This document shows positions 1 to 8,093 of a DNA stretch of 20,133 nt, in pieces. Under the pieces are notes generated by a model that did no database searches, was not told where the DNA came from, and saw nothing but the letters and a program-made list of their open reading frames with translations. Source of the DNA: Spirochaetaceae bacterium (GTDB lineage: Bacteria > Spirochaetota > Spirochaetia > Treponematales > Breznakiellaceae). A program made the translations under genes and the position numbers. The stretch is taken from assembly GCA_031258625.1 (NCBI GenBank), contig JAIRMO010000176.1:1-20133 (forward strand). The letters run 5' to 3'. Every line of letters starts with the position of its first letter. Position 1 is the stretch's first letter.

Positions 1-91
1 AACTGGAACACCCGGAACAGAAGACCGCCAATCCCACCGCAATCAGCAGGGGAAGGAAATGGTTTTTGTTTCTCGATTTTTTTCTCCCCAT
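1..91 (-). CDS. Putative lipoprotein, N-terminal 30 residues only
   Basis: The frame opens with ATG at 91 and runs off the left edge. The visible N-terminus has basic residues (GRKKSRNKN), a hydrophobic stretch (FLPLLIAVGLAVF) and then CSGCSS, which fits a signal peptide ending in a relaxed, spirochaete-style lipobox; either cysteine could be lipidated. The start lies 9 bases after the stop of the TonB-dependent receptor gene. A GAGGG ribosome site overlaps that stop, so the two genes are almost certainly one transcript and the products may work together at the outer membrane. The mature protein is outside the window, so no function can be given. Confidence 0.65.
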   Translation of the reverse strand, partial: MGRKKSRNKNHFLPLLIAVGLAVFCSGCSS

Positions 92-100
92 TCCGGTCCC

Positions 101-2632
101 TCAATAACTCCATTTAAACCCAAAAGAAATCATGGGTATGGGCAAATTATAGGTCGCGGTACTGCTCCCCTCTTCTTCCTTCCCGGTGTACCGGTTGAAG
201 GTGGTATTCCCCGTGGGTTTGTAAAAAAGGGTCTGTAGATTTTCAAGGCCCAAATACGCCTCCCCCTGAACCCTATTCCGGGGATTAAAGAAAAACCAGG
301 ATAATTTTATGTCCAGGGGTATTTCCCAGGGCATCCGGTTGGTATCCGAATAACGGGTCCCCCGTTTGTATACCTCCACCAGGGTTTTACCGTCCTCCAA
401 CAATAGAGGAGCAACATAGATCCTCCCCGTATCGGACCGGGGAACACCGCTGGCTAACCCAAGACGGAAAGCGATATTGATAAACCGTACCGGTTTGACG
501 TTCAGTACCAGGTTGAGGGTATGGAACCGGTGAAAAGAGGGGTAATACCAATCGCCGTTCACATTGGCCCCGGAAATCCACTCCCCCGGTTTGGCGGAAG
601 GGTTCCGGTAACGGGCATATACAAAGGAATAGGAAATCCACCCGTCCCAGAACCGGGATTCGAATTTTTGGAACATCATATCAAAGCCCCAAATAAAACC
701 TTCCCCATCAAAATACCCCGCTGTTTGGGTATCGGTGGGGATCAGTTCCAACCCCTCATAGGCCAGGTCAAAGACATATTTAAAGTACCCTTCCAGGGTA
801 AAGGTAAATCCCTCTTGTAAATCAATTTTGGTTCCGGCAATGCTGGTCCAGGAGCGGTTCTGCTTCAATTCAAAATCGCTTATTCTGTTCTGGGCCTGGA
901 TAAAAGAAATTAACTCGTTCTGGGATGAAAAAAGCCCGGTTCCCAGGGTAAAACTCAGGGAATCCAGGGGCCCCTTGTCTTTAAGGACGTTGAAATCCAG
1001 GTTCAGCCGGGGATTAAGGGCCGGCATGGTTTGGATGGTAAAATCCCGGCCGATAAAATAGAGGTGATCCACCCTGAGCCCCAATTCCGCCCCAAAGATC
1101 CTGCGGGGACCGAAATATTCCAGGAGGGTGTAGGCGGAGGTAGTTAAACCGTGATTATGGACATTAATGGGGATGTGGTTCAAAAACGTAACATACCCCC
1201 CATCGGGTACATTCGGATAGGACATCCCTATTCCGTTCAATAATTCTTTACTGAATTCCACAAAGAACTGGGATTTTTCGTCTTGAATCCACTGGGAGTA
1301 CAGTTCCTGGACTCCGGCGGCAAAAAGAAAACCATGGCCCAGTTCCCAATCAAAATCCACCCGGCCCTGAAAGTTGGCGGTGGTGGTGGTAAGGGACATG
1401 TGCTGCAAGCGATCAATATTATAATAATCGGCGGTAATATGATATTTATCTTTAAATTCCTTGGAATAATACATAAAAACATTATTAGCTATATATCCCG
1501 ACGTATCGGACTGGAAAAATCCCCCCCCGGCGTTTGCCTTGAGCATCATAGCGGGCCGGGGATTGTAGGTAAAACCCATATTAAGAAACCCGAGCCGGTT
1601 TATCCAGTCAAAACTCATCTCGCTGGTACTGGTAAGACTCGTATAACCGGAATGGTTATGGAAAAAGGCCCCCACCCCGTCAACGCCAAAAAAACCGCTG
1701 GCGGTCAATTCCAGTTCCGGCGTCAAACGGTAATTCCCCGTCAGGGCGGTGCTGCGTATATAAGGGGCAACCCGGACAAACCGTACGTCGGCGACAAATT
1801 GTTTTGCCAGCCATACAAAAGGATCCCAATAGGTAACCTTTCCCATAAACATGACCCCTCCCTTACCTCCAAGGGGAAAGGACAGGTTCATATTGGCCGC
1901 GCTGGTGGAAATACCGATATCCAACTCCGTTTCCACCGGGGACGGCTGTTTGGAATTTATCGCCAGCAGTCCCGATATGGTATGGCCGTACCGGGACGAA
2001 AACACCCCATGGGAAAGCTGGGCGCTCTCTACCATTTTGGGATCAAAGATCGAAACCACCCCGTTCCAGTGATAGGGTTGGCTGATATAAAACCCGTCCA
2101 GGACCGCCATAAGATCCCCGGGCTCTCCCCCCCGGATGGAAGGCATGGCGTTAAAGGAGCCGGTATATCCCACCCCGGGAAGGAGTTTGATGGAGGTCAT
2201 CACGTCTTCGACAATCCCAATCTCCGCGGTTCGGGATAGGGTCTCCCCGGTGATGGCCACGCTGCGGCCGCTTTTGGTTTCACTGGCCCCGGGCCGCCGG
2301 GCTTCTATGACCAGTTCCCGGCTTTCCAGGATGTCTCCGCCCAGCCGCAAGGCGGCGGTAAACCGATCCCCGGTCCGGGGTATGGTCAGCCGCCGGGTTT
2401 CATAACCGGGATACATGATGACCAATACCACCGGACGGTCCTCGGGAACCGCCACCATAACCCGGCCTTCTTCGTTACAGGTATATTCAGTCCCGTCCCA
2501 GGATAGGATCACCGCCCCCTCCAGGGCCATATCCAGATCCGCGTCCTCCACGGAAATTTCCACATCCCGGGCAAAAAGAAAACTCAGGGGAAACAGCAGC
2601 AAGATCACCCCGGTTATGATTTTTTTGCTCAC
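101..2632 (-). CDS. TonB-dependent outer-membrane receptor
   Basis: An 843-residue outer-membrane beta-barrel for energised uptake of an unknown substrate. In order: a signal peptide (about 1-21, ending LFARD); a carboxypeptidase-like/PEGA-like beta domain (about 24-95) with the GYETRRLTI pattern typical of receptor N-terminal extensions; a plug domain (about 115-230) with VEDVMTSIKLLPGV, PSIRGGEPGD and the LDGFYISQPYHWNG stretch; and a long barrel rich in aromatic beta strands ending in FGFKWSY, the usual C-terminal aromatic signature. The start is GTG at 2632; an in-frame TAA lies two codons upstream, so no earlier start is possible. A lipoprotein gene follows 9 bases after the stop. The family assignment is good; the substrate cannot be read from sequence. 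Confidence 0.88.
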   Translation of the reverse strand: MSKKIITGVILLLFPLSFLFARDVEISVEDADLDMALEGAVILSWDGTEYTCNEEGRVMVAVPEDRPVVLVIMYPGYETRRLTIPRTGDRFTAALRLGGDILESRELVIEARRPGASETKSGRSVAITGETLSRTAEIGIVEDVMTSIKLLPGVGYTGSFNAMPSIRGGEPGDLMAVLDGFYISQPYHWNGVVSIFDPKMVESAQLSHGVFSSRYGHTISGLLAINSKQPSPVETELDIGISTSAANMNLSFPLGGKGGVMFMGKVTYWDPFVWLAKQFVADVRFVRVAPYIRSTALTGNYRLTPELELTASGFFGVDGVGAFFHNHSGYTSLTSTSEMSFDWINRLGFLNMGFTYNPRPAMMLKANAGGGFFQSDTSGYIANNVFMYYSKEFKDKYHITADYYNIDRLQHMSLTTTTANFQGRVDFDWELGHGFLFAAGVQELYSQWIQDEKSQFFVEFSKELLNGIGMSYPNVPDGGYVTFLNHIPINVHNHGLTTSAYTLLEYFGPRRIFGAELGLRVDHLYFIGRDFTIQTMPALNPRLNLDFNVLKDKGPLDSLSFTLGTGLFSSQNELISFIQAQNRISDFELKQNRSWTSIAGTKIDLQEGFTFTLEGYFKYVFDLAYEGLELIPTDTQTAGYFDGEGFIWGFDMMFQKFESRFWDGWISYSFVYARYRNPSAKPGEWISGANVNGDWYYPSFHRFHTLNLVLNVKPVRFINIAFRLGLASGVPRSDTGRIYVAPLLLEDGKTLVEVYKRGTRYSDTNRMPWEIPLDIKLSWFFFNPRNRVQGEAYLGLENLQTLFYKPTGNTTFNRYTGKEEEGSSTATYNLPIPMISFGFKWSY

Positions 2633-2646
2633 CGATTATACCTCAT
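2629..2646 (-). other. Possible 5-codon leader ORF overlapping the receptor start
   Basis: A GAGGAG ribosome site sits 7 bases before an ATG that encodes M-R-Y-N-R and stops at TGA. That TGA overlaps the GTG start of the receptor gene (GTGA). This spacing is better than the alternative GAGG-8-GTG reading, in which the same bases are simply the receptor's own ribosome site. It could give translational coupling. The reading is short and may be coincidental. Confidence 0.3.
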
Positions 2647-2668
2647 GGTATATCTCCTCAATAGCAAG

Positions 2669-2691
2669 ATTGCTGCAGCCATTCCAGCAAT
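2669..2691 (-). promoter_or_regulatory. Small hairpin in the receptor 5' leader
   Basis: A perfect 7-bp inverted repeat (ATTGCTG, 9-base loop, CAGCAAT) lies about 20 bases upstream of the ribosome site of the TonB receptor. It would fold in the mRNA leader. It may be regulatory or a processing site; no known riboswitch is recognised. Confidence 0.35.
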
Positions 2692-2729
2692 TCAAAGTTT
2701 AAAAAAAGGCTCGTTCAATATGAAAATGC

Positions 2730-2850
2730 CCAAATGGTTTTGAAGTATACGGGCGTCTTATTTCAGTATAGTAACCATTTGGTCGTTTTTTACCATAACG
2801 TTCCCTTTTTTGTAACAATTTTTACTTTTTTCAGAAAGAAAAGACGCCCG
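2730..2850. repeat. Two interleaved perfect 10-bp inverted repeats
   Basis: CCAAATGGTT at 2730-2739 pairs with AACCATTTGG at 2773-2782, and CGGGCGTCTT at 2750-2759 pairs with AAGACGCCCG at 2841-2850. The arms alternate (A, B, A', B'), so the two stems would form a pseudoknot or compete. A related AGGCGTCTTTT stretch recurs near 3053. Confidence 0.6.
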
Positions 2851-2939
2851 AAAAAGGCAACCGCCCGGTTGCTGGTCCTTATGTTTTACCTTTTCTAAGG
2901 CCGCGCCGTGATACCGGGACTCAAAAACGCACACGGCAA

Positions 2940-2965
2940 CGGCACGCAGTAGCGGCACGCAGTAG
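2940..2965. repeat. 13-bp tandem duplication
   Basis: The 13-mer CGGCACGCAGTAG occurs twice head to tail, without mismatch, in non-coding sequence. Confidence 0.7.
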
Positions 2966-3100
2966 CGTGTTGACATAAGGCGCCACGGTATAGGCCCAAT
3001 AAAGGCCGTTGTTTAGACTAAGGTATCGAGCCGCCCCCCGGAAGTTCTTTTAGGCGTCTTTTTTCTTTATGCCTATTAAACTTTAAATCGCTGCAACCGT

Positions 3101-3331
3101 TCAGGCCGGGGGCTTTTGTTCTTCCGTCTTTTTTTTCCGGGACTCCTCGGCGGCAAGCTTTCGGTTATACAAAAAAATTCCCAAGGCGAGGAAGGTGAAG
3201 GCATCGAACATATATCTTTCCGCCGTCTCCCCCAGGCTGATTCCGGTAAAGTGCCGGACGAGGCTGTATAAGATAATAAATCCCCCTATCCCTATGATTG
3301 TCCTGAGAAGCCAGCTCCGTTTGAGTTTCAT
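3101..3331 (-). CDS. Small two-helix membrane protein, unknown function
   Basis: A 76-residue protein. A basic N-terminus (MKLKRSWLLR) is followed by a hydrophobic helix (about 11-26), a short loop, a second hydrophobic stretch (about 41-56) and a strongly charged tail (RKLAAEESRKKKTEEQK). This hydropathy pattern is what makes it likely to be real; I do not recognise the family. The start is uncertain: ATG at 3331 is preferred for its basic start before the helix, but no clear ribosome site precedes it, and a TTG five codons upstream (3346) is possible. It is divergent from the HAD phosphatase gene, with about 70 bases between starts. Confidence 0.55.
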   Translation of the reverse strand: MKLKRSWLLRTIIGIGGFIILYSLVRHFTGISLGETAERYMFDAFTFLALGIFLYNRKLAAEESRKKKTEEQKPPA

Positions 3332-3399
3332 AAAAACACTATACAAGAAAAAATCTTTTGGGTCTATGAGAAAGTTTGAAAGTAAGGTAGATTCAGAAC

Positions 3400-4251
3400 A
3401 TGCAAAATACGAAAAAAATCGATCCGGTCAGGATCAAGGCTCTGGCCATGGATTTGGACGGAACCGTCCTGACCCCGGATGCCCGTCTCGGCGATCGTAC
3501 CCTTCGGGTCCTCAAGGCTTGTTTAAACCGGGGTATAGGGCTGATTTTCTGTACCGGCCGGTCCCTGGAGGGGGCCGAACCTTACCGGGCCGTTCTGGAC
3601 GCCCGGGGACCCATGGTGTATTTTAACGGAGCCAAGGTGGTGGATATGCCCCGGGGGACGATCCTGAGTCAGACCCTGTTGGACAAGGCCGCGGCGAATT
3701 TCTGCGTGGATCTTTCCCGCAAATTGGGGGTTTATTGCCAGATCTATTTTCCCGGTACCCAGGAACGGCCGGGGGACCTGCTGATGGCCGAATACCGGTC
3801 CGAAGAAACCGCTTTGTACCGGGACCATACCGGCGTGGACGCGGTCATTGGGGATTTAAAGGAAGCGCTGGCGGATCCGCGGTGTACGGGTTGTATTAAG
3901 AGTATGTTTATCGCCGGACCCGCCCAACAGGATGTCATCAGGCCCATCTTATCCGAGCAATTCGGCGGGCGGATCTATATGACCCGGACCTATGGTGCTT
4001 TTTTGGAGGTGATGTCACCGGAGGTTTCCAAGGGCCGGGGCCTCAAATTGGCCATGGACCATCTGGGGCTTAGACCCGAGGAGCTTATCGCCCTGGGGGA
4101 TGGGGAAAACGACATCCCCCTCTTTGAGATCGCGGGTTTTTCCGCTGCCCCGGCCAACGCCAAGGCCCAGGTCCTGGCCGCCGCGGATTTCCGAATCGGC
4201 TCTGACGCCGAGGAGGGGGCCGCCGCCTTTTTGGAAGCCCTTTTTTGCTGA
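3400..4251 (+). CDS. HAD-superfamily (Cof-type, IIB) sugar-phosphate phosphatase
   Basis: A 283-residue cytoplasmic hydrolase, the normal size for Cof/YidA-type HAD-IIB enzymes, which dephosphorylate sugar phosphates, FMN or similar small molecules. All four HAD motifs are visible: DLDGT with the nucleophile Asp18 and the acid Asp20; FCTGRS (about 50-55); the lysine of SKGRGLK (about 215-221); and GDGENDIPLF (about 238-247) with the Mg-binding acids. The cap domain lies between motifs II and III. ATG at 3400 is preceded by an AAGG site with long spacing. The gene converges on the histidine kinase gene, leaving 34 bases between stops. Substrate specificity cannot be read from the sequence. Confidence 0.88.
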   Translation: MQNTKKIDPVRIKALAMDLDGTVLTPDARLGDRTLRVLKACLNRGIGLIFCTGRSLEGAEPYRAVLDARGPMVYFNGAKVVDMPRGTILSQTLLDKAAANFCVDLSRKLGVYCQIYFPGTQERPGDLLMAEYRSEETALYRDHTGVDAVIGDLKEALADPRCTGCIKSMFIAGPAQQDVIRPILSEQFGGRIYMTRTYGAFLEVMSPEVSKGRGLKLAMDHLGLRPEELIALGDGENDIPLFEIAGFSAAPANAKAQVLAAADFRIGSDAEEGAAAFLEALFC

Positions 4252-4285
4252 AGTTCCGTATCCCCTGCATTTTTTGGAAGGCAGG

Positions 4286-6025
4286 TCATTTGATCGGAAC
4301 GTTGGCTGATACGGTTTTTTCGTGAATTTTTTGTTCCGGCAGCCATTTATGCAGGCAATGATTTAGGGAATTAAAATCAATAGGTTTTGATAAAAAATCG
4401 TCAAACTGATTTTTTAAAAACATGGCTTCCGCCCCATTGATAACATTGGCGGTAAGGGCGATAATCGGAAGCTTTTTAAAAGGCTCTCCCAATTCCCGAA
4501 TCCGTTTGGTCGTTTCAATACCATCCATCTCAGGCATCATGTGGTCCATAAAGACCATATCGTAGGAGAATTTTTGTACCAATTCAATGGCGGTAATGCC
4601 CTTTTCGGCCAGATCCACGGTAATGTCAAAACTGGCAAGCATCGCTTCGGCCACATCCAAGTTAATCTCAATATCGTCCACCACCAGGATCTTGGCATCG
4701 GGAGCGGAAAATTCCTTAACCTCTTCAATGCCGGTATCTTCGGCGTTTCCCTGGGCCTCGTTATAGGGGATGGCGACGGTAAAGGTAGAACCTTTACCGT
4801 ATTCGCTTTCAAGCCAAAGATCCCCCCCCATGAGCTGACAGAGACGGTAACAGATCGCAAGCCCCAGGCCGGTACCCACCACGTTCCGGTTTTTCCGGGT
4901 GTCCAGTTGCTCAAAGGGTTGAAAGAGTTTTACCGAATCTTCCTTGCGGATCCCTATCCCGGAGTCCTTGATATCGAACCGGAGAACCCCTGCGGATAAT
5001 AACCGCGCGGAAAAATCAACCCGTCCCTCATAGGTGTATTTCATCGCGTTGGAGAGGAGATTGGTCAATACCTGCCGCAGCCGGGTTTCATCACCGTAAA
5101 CCATGGCGGGAATGTTTTCATCCACATAAAAATTAAAAACCAGTTTTTTTTCTTTAAACAAGATATCAAACATCACCCGAAGGTTATCCAGGAGGGATAG
5201 CAGGTTGTAATCGGCATTGAGGATATCCATCTTTCCGGCTTCGATTTTCGAAAAATCGAGGATGTCGTTTATGATGGTCAGCAAGGATTGGGCGGATTTT
5301 TTGATATCCTGAAGGTATTTACGCTGGGTCGTATCCAGGCTGCTTCGACTTAAAAGTTCATTGAGTCCCAGGATGGCATTCATGGGGGTCCTGATTTCGT
5401 GGGACATGACGGCAAGAAAATTGGATTTGGCGCTGCTGGCGGCTTCAGCCCGCTCTTTTTCCCTCAGGAAGTCGGTAAAGTCTATAAATACCACCAACAC
5501 CCCTGCGGTAATACCCGCATCCGCCCCCTTGGCGCCGCTGATACCCATAAGCTCAATAGAATAGTATCGGGGTTCCCCCTGGCGGCCGAAATCGATCCAA
5601 TTGGTTAGGGTAAGGGCTTCCTGGGACGCGGCCACCGCCCCAACGGCATTCTCAAAATCCTGCAATGATTTCGCGTCAAAATAGGGGGAAAAGAGTTCAC
5701 TGTAGGGCTGGTTTTTAATAATATCAAAATTATGGGTGCCGGTGAGGGTCAAAAACATTTTGGTACTCAATACCAGCCGGCCGGCATCATCAAAAAGCAT
5801 GATAATATTGGGGCTTCGTTCCAGCAATATATCGGTATAGGTCCGCTGCTTTGCGTTTGCCGCGGCTAACATGGCCCCTAGGGTTTCTTTGGCCTCTATG
5901 GTTTTACCAATTTTATCGAGAAAATTCCGGGTTATTCTCAGTTCTCGGGTTAGTTTTGAATTTTGAAGTTTGAGCTTTTTTACCTCTTCTTCTAAAAAAT
6001 CCGTCCCGCCCTGCGAGGATAACAC
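4286..6025 (-). CDS. Soluble PAS-containing hybrid histidine kinase
   Basis: A 579-residue kinase with no membrane span. Domains: N-terminal coiled coil (about 10-60); PAS-type sensor (about 65-185); HisKA with phospho-acceptor His209 in [16 protein letters not shown]; HATPase (about 305-420) with the N box LLSNAMKY, the DSGIGI G1 box and VGTGLGLAI; and a C-terminal receiver (about 444-570) with the DD pair at 450-451, phospho-acceptor Asp494 in [10 protein letters not shown] and the lysine in LSKPID. The start is GTG at 6025, chosen because a strong AGGAGGAGG site lies just before it. It sits 13 bases downstream of the FIST gene in one operon, so the FIST protein is the likely input. No output regulator gene is adjacent; a phosphotransfer partner must be elsewhere. 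Confidence 0.92.
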   Translation of the reverse strand: MLSSQGGTDFLEEEVKKLKLQNSKLTRELRITRNFLDKIGKTIEAKETLGAMLAAANAKQRTYTDILLERSPNIIMLFDDAGRLVLSTKMFLTLTGTHNFDIIKNQPYSELFSPYFDAKSLQDFENAVGAVAASQEALTLTNWIDFGRQGEPRYYSIELMGISGAKGADAGITAGVLVVFIDFTDFLREKERAEAASSAKSNFLAVMSHEIRTPMNAILGLNELLSRSSLDTTQRKYLQDIKKSAQSLLTIINDILDFSKIEAGKMDILNADYNLLSLLDNLRVMFDILFKEKKLVFNFYVDENIPAMVYGDETRLRQVLTNLLSNAMKYTYEGRVDFSARLLSAGVLRFDIKDSGIGIRKEDSVKLFQPFEQLDTRKNRNVVGTGLGLAICYRLCQLMGGDLWLESEYGKGSTFTVAIPYNEAQGNAEDTGIEEVKEFSAPDAKILVVDDIEINLDVAEAMLASFDITVDLAEKGITAIELVQKFSYDMVFMDHMMPEMDGIETTKRIRELGEPFKKLPIIALTANVINGAEAMFLKNQFDDFLSKPIDFNSLNHCLHKWLPEQKIHEKTVSANVPIK

Positions 6026-6038
6026 AAAACTCCTCCTC

Positions 6039-7202
6039 CTAGAAAACGCAAAGAATAAACGTGTTATTATGAAAACGGTTTATAGCCGCCTGGGGATTAA
6101 TTTGGGTGGGACACATCTCACCCCCCGAATAAGCTAAAAAAACCGGTACCTTCGGATCGATTTCTTTCAGGACACAGTCAATTTCCGCGAATATATCATT
6201 ACCCAAGGTCATGCTCCGGGATATACAGGAATAACCGATGATGACCGATGGATTCGTCCTTTCCCGCAGGGCCTGTTTGATGAGGTTCCCCGAGGTAAGG
6301 AGAACATCATTTTTGTCGAACACCCCCATGTACAGGGTAGAACCTTCGGGCATGGCCCCGGCACAGATGGCGTGTTTTTGTTCATTGAGGCGGATAAAAA
6401 CCTTGGATACCGGCGGCGTACTGTCCCCATAATCCAACATAAAGGGCAGGGAGGTCATGGCATAACTGGTATTACTGGCCTTGGTAAGCCCCATGTCCTC
6501 AAAGTACTCCGCCACGGGCCGGCCGTTTACTTCTTTAAGAATATGCCCCTCCGAGGAGGTTACCAAGGCGGCCCGATCCAGGAGTTTGTTTTCCGAAATA
6601 GTGGCCAAATAAAACGTGGGGTTTATATCGCCGTATACGAGGATCAGGGACATCTTATCCCGGTAATGTTCCCCCCGGTACAGCATATAACATTCCCGGA
6701 AATCCGTGGTATCGTCCACCGCCAGGGTCCCAAAACAGGGTACACCCCCGGAAACCTCCGAAAGAACCTTAACATACTCATCCCCGGAATTTTCCAACAT
6801 AAACGGGGCAAAGGTAAGGATCAGGGCGGGTTTTTCTTTCCGATCCGCGGCTGCCCCTCGATAGGTGTCGGCGATTTTCCCCCCCGGATCTTCCTTGAGG
6901 GAGGGGGTTATAGCAGCCTTAAAAGATACGTCGTCACTGGTAAACACCATCAAGGTAAACAACAGGGTGCCCTTGGCATTGTTGACCGCCTGTAACGAAG
7001 AGATGGTACCGGCAATATCAAAGGGGAGATTTTCACTGATAACCTTGGCGGTACCGGAAAGTACAAATTCATAGTGGCATGCGACAATACCAACCGAATT
7101 TTTAAGCAAGTTATGGTTGAGATCAAGCTGCCCCTTTATTTCATCCAGGGCTGCCGCCGGATCGTCGATATTTTCCGTAGAAGCCGTTAGGGTACGAATC
7201 AT
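6039..7202 (-). CDS. FIST-domain small-ligand sensor protein
   Basis: A 387-residue protein with the FIST N domain (about 35-200) followed by the FIST C domain (about 210-370). Recognisable features are the VVACHYEF-like first strand, the GTLAVDD segment, [25 protein letters not shown] at the start of the C half, and the terminal AYSGGEMCP...[12 protein letters not shown], which is characteristic of the family. FIST proteins are thought to bind small ligands, perhaps amino acids, and are often encoded beside signalling proteins; here the hybrid kinase gene follows directly. There is no signal peptide or membrane segment, so this is a cytoplasmic sensor. ATG at 7202 has an AAAGGAA site. A terminator-like hairpin separates it from tpiA. 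Confidence 0.85.
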   Translation of the reverse strand: MIRTLTASTENIDDPAAALDEIKGQLDLNHNLLKNSVGIVACHYEFVLSGTAKVISENLPFDIAGTISSLQAVNNAKGTLLFTLMVFTSDDVSFKAAITPSLKEDPGGKIADTYRGAAADRKEKPALILTFAPFMLENSGDEYVKVLSEVSGGVPCFGTLAVDDTTDFRECYMLYRGEHYRDKMSLILVYGDINPTFYLATISENKLLDRAALVTSSEGHILKEVNGRPVAEYFEDMGLTKASNTSYAMTSLPFMLDYGDSTPPVSKVFIRLNEQKHAICAGAMPEGSTLYMGVFDKNDVLLTSGNLIKQALRERTNPSVIIGYSCISRSMTLGNDIFAEIDCVLKEIDPKVPVFLAYSGGEMCPTQINPQAAINRFHNNTFILCVF

Positions 7203-7261
7203 ACAATATTCCTTTCAAAAAAACAGTCAAATTGAAAAAGGGCCTAAGCCTCCTTTTTCTT

Positions 7262-7321
7262 CTAAATAAAACGGCGGTTTCATCATTATGATCCCGCCGG
7301 ACATCGGGTTTTGAAACCGCC
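7262..7321 (-). terminator. Hairpin terminator after tpiA
   Basis: On the minus strand GGCGGTTTCA pairs perfectly with TGAAACCGCC across a 29-base loop that has some internal structure. The stem is followed at once by GTTTTATTT. It lies 12 bases past the tpiA stop. The long loop makes it less than ideal, but its position is right for ending the gap-pgk-tpiA transcript. Confidence 0.5.
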
Positions 7322-7333
7322 TCGCCGGTAAAA

Positions 7334-8083
7334 TCACCGGAACTTCGCGATAGGCACAAAGGTATCGGCCTTGAGGGCCGCGCCGCCCACCAGGGCGCCG
7401 TCGATGTTTTCCTTGGCCATAAGCTGGACGGCGTTTTCCGGCTTTACCGAACCGCCGTATTGGATGATAATGTTCGCGGCGGCATCGGCGCCGTAGAGTT
7501 TTTCTACTACCTTCCTGATATAGGCGTGGATGGCGTCGGCGTCTTCCGGGGTGGCGGTTTTGCCGGTACCTATGGCCCACACGGGCTCATAGGCGATGGT
7601 GATCCGCCCCAGATCCGCGGCGGCAACCCCCGCAAGGCCCTTAACGGTTTGGGTCTCACAGACTTCTTCCGCCTTACCGGCCTCCCGCTCCTCCAAAAGT
7701 TCCCCAACGCAGAGGATCACCTCCAGGCCGTGTTTTAGGACGAGTTTTACCTTTTTGTTGATAAGCTCGTCATCTTCTTTATAGATATGCCGCCGTTCGC
7801 TGTGGCCTAAAATCACCGTTTGGACCCCCAGGTCCTTGAGCTGTAATACCGAAACTTCCCCGGTATGGGCCCCCTGTTCCTCGGGGGCGCAGTTCTGGGC
7901 CCCCAAAAGGATATTACTCCCCTTAATAATGGCCCCCACGGTTTCCAGGCTGGTAAAGGTCGGGGCCACGAGGTACTTGTGTTTCCCGTCTTTGAGTTGG
8001 GCCGTCAGGGTTTTGGCAAGCTCCGCCGCCTCGGCCCGGGTTTTGTGCATCTTCCAGTTACCGGCAATGTAATAGCTTCTCAT
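7334..8083 (-). CDS. tpiA: Triosephosphate isomerase
   Basis: A 249-residue enzyme of the usual length, interconverting dihydroxyacetone phosphate and glyceraldehyde 3-phosphate in the cytoplasm. Catalytic residues are all present: Lys11 in AGNWKMHK, His94 in ILGHSERR and Glu166 in AYEPVWAIGTG; the flexible loop continues TGKTATPEDA and the phosphate-binding GGSV and GALVGGAALK segments follow. The frame is open for 30 codons upstream, but those codons overlap the end of pgk. ATG at 8083 is chosen because it begins the conserved MRSYYIAGNWKMH and has an AGGAG site. The pgk stop is 10 bases upstream, and that AGGAG overlaps it, so translation is probably coupled. Confidence 0.97.
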   Translation of the reverse strand: MRSYYIAGNWKMHKTRAEAAELAKTLTAQLKDGKHKYLVAPTFTSLETVGAIIKGSNILLGAQNCAPEEQGAHTGEVSVLQLKDLGVQTVILGHSERRHIYKEDDELINKKVKLVLKHGLEVILCVGELLEEREAGKAEEVCETQTVKGLAGVAAADLGRITIAYEPVWAIGTGKTATPEDADAIHAYIRKVVEKLYGADAAANIIIQYGGSVKPENAVQLMAKENIDGALVGGAALKADTFVPIAKFR

Positions 8084-8093
8084 GGGTTCACTC

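Larger units (their letters stand above)
2633..3100. other. Long intergenic region with dyads, no convincing gene
   Basis: This stretch separates the receptor gene from the small membrane protein gene. It holds two interleaved 10-bp inverted repeats (2730-2850), a tight 7-bp hairpin GCAACCG-CC-CGGTTGC at 2857-2872 and a 13-bp tandem duplication at 2940-2965. A 72-codon minus-strand frame at 2758-2976 crosses these repeats and shows no family pattern, so I do not call it. I could not find a confident promoter for the receptor gene here. Confidence 0.6.

Noticed and set aside
1283..2239. 318-codon open frame on the plus strand
   Set aside because: Antisense to the TonB receptor, with biased low-complexity composition and no ribosome site or domain.
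2758..2976. 72-codon minus-strand frame in the long spacer
   Set aside because: It crosses the tandem 13-mer and the inverted repeats, has odd composition and no family match. A 12-codon inner frame with a GGGA site near 2795 is too short to support.
2966..2990. TTGACA near TATAGG in the spacer as a promoter
   Set aside because: The spacing is only 13 bases, too short for sigma-70.
7203..7230. TTGACT-16-TATTGT as a FIST promoter
   Set aside because: The -10 box would overlap the start codon, implying a leaderless message despite a good ribosome site; more likely chance in AT-rich DNA.
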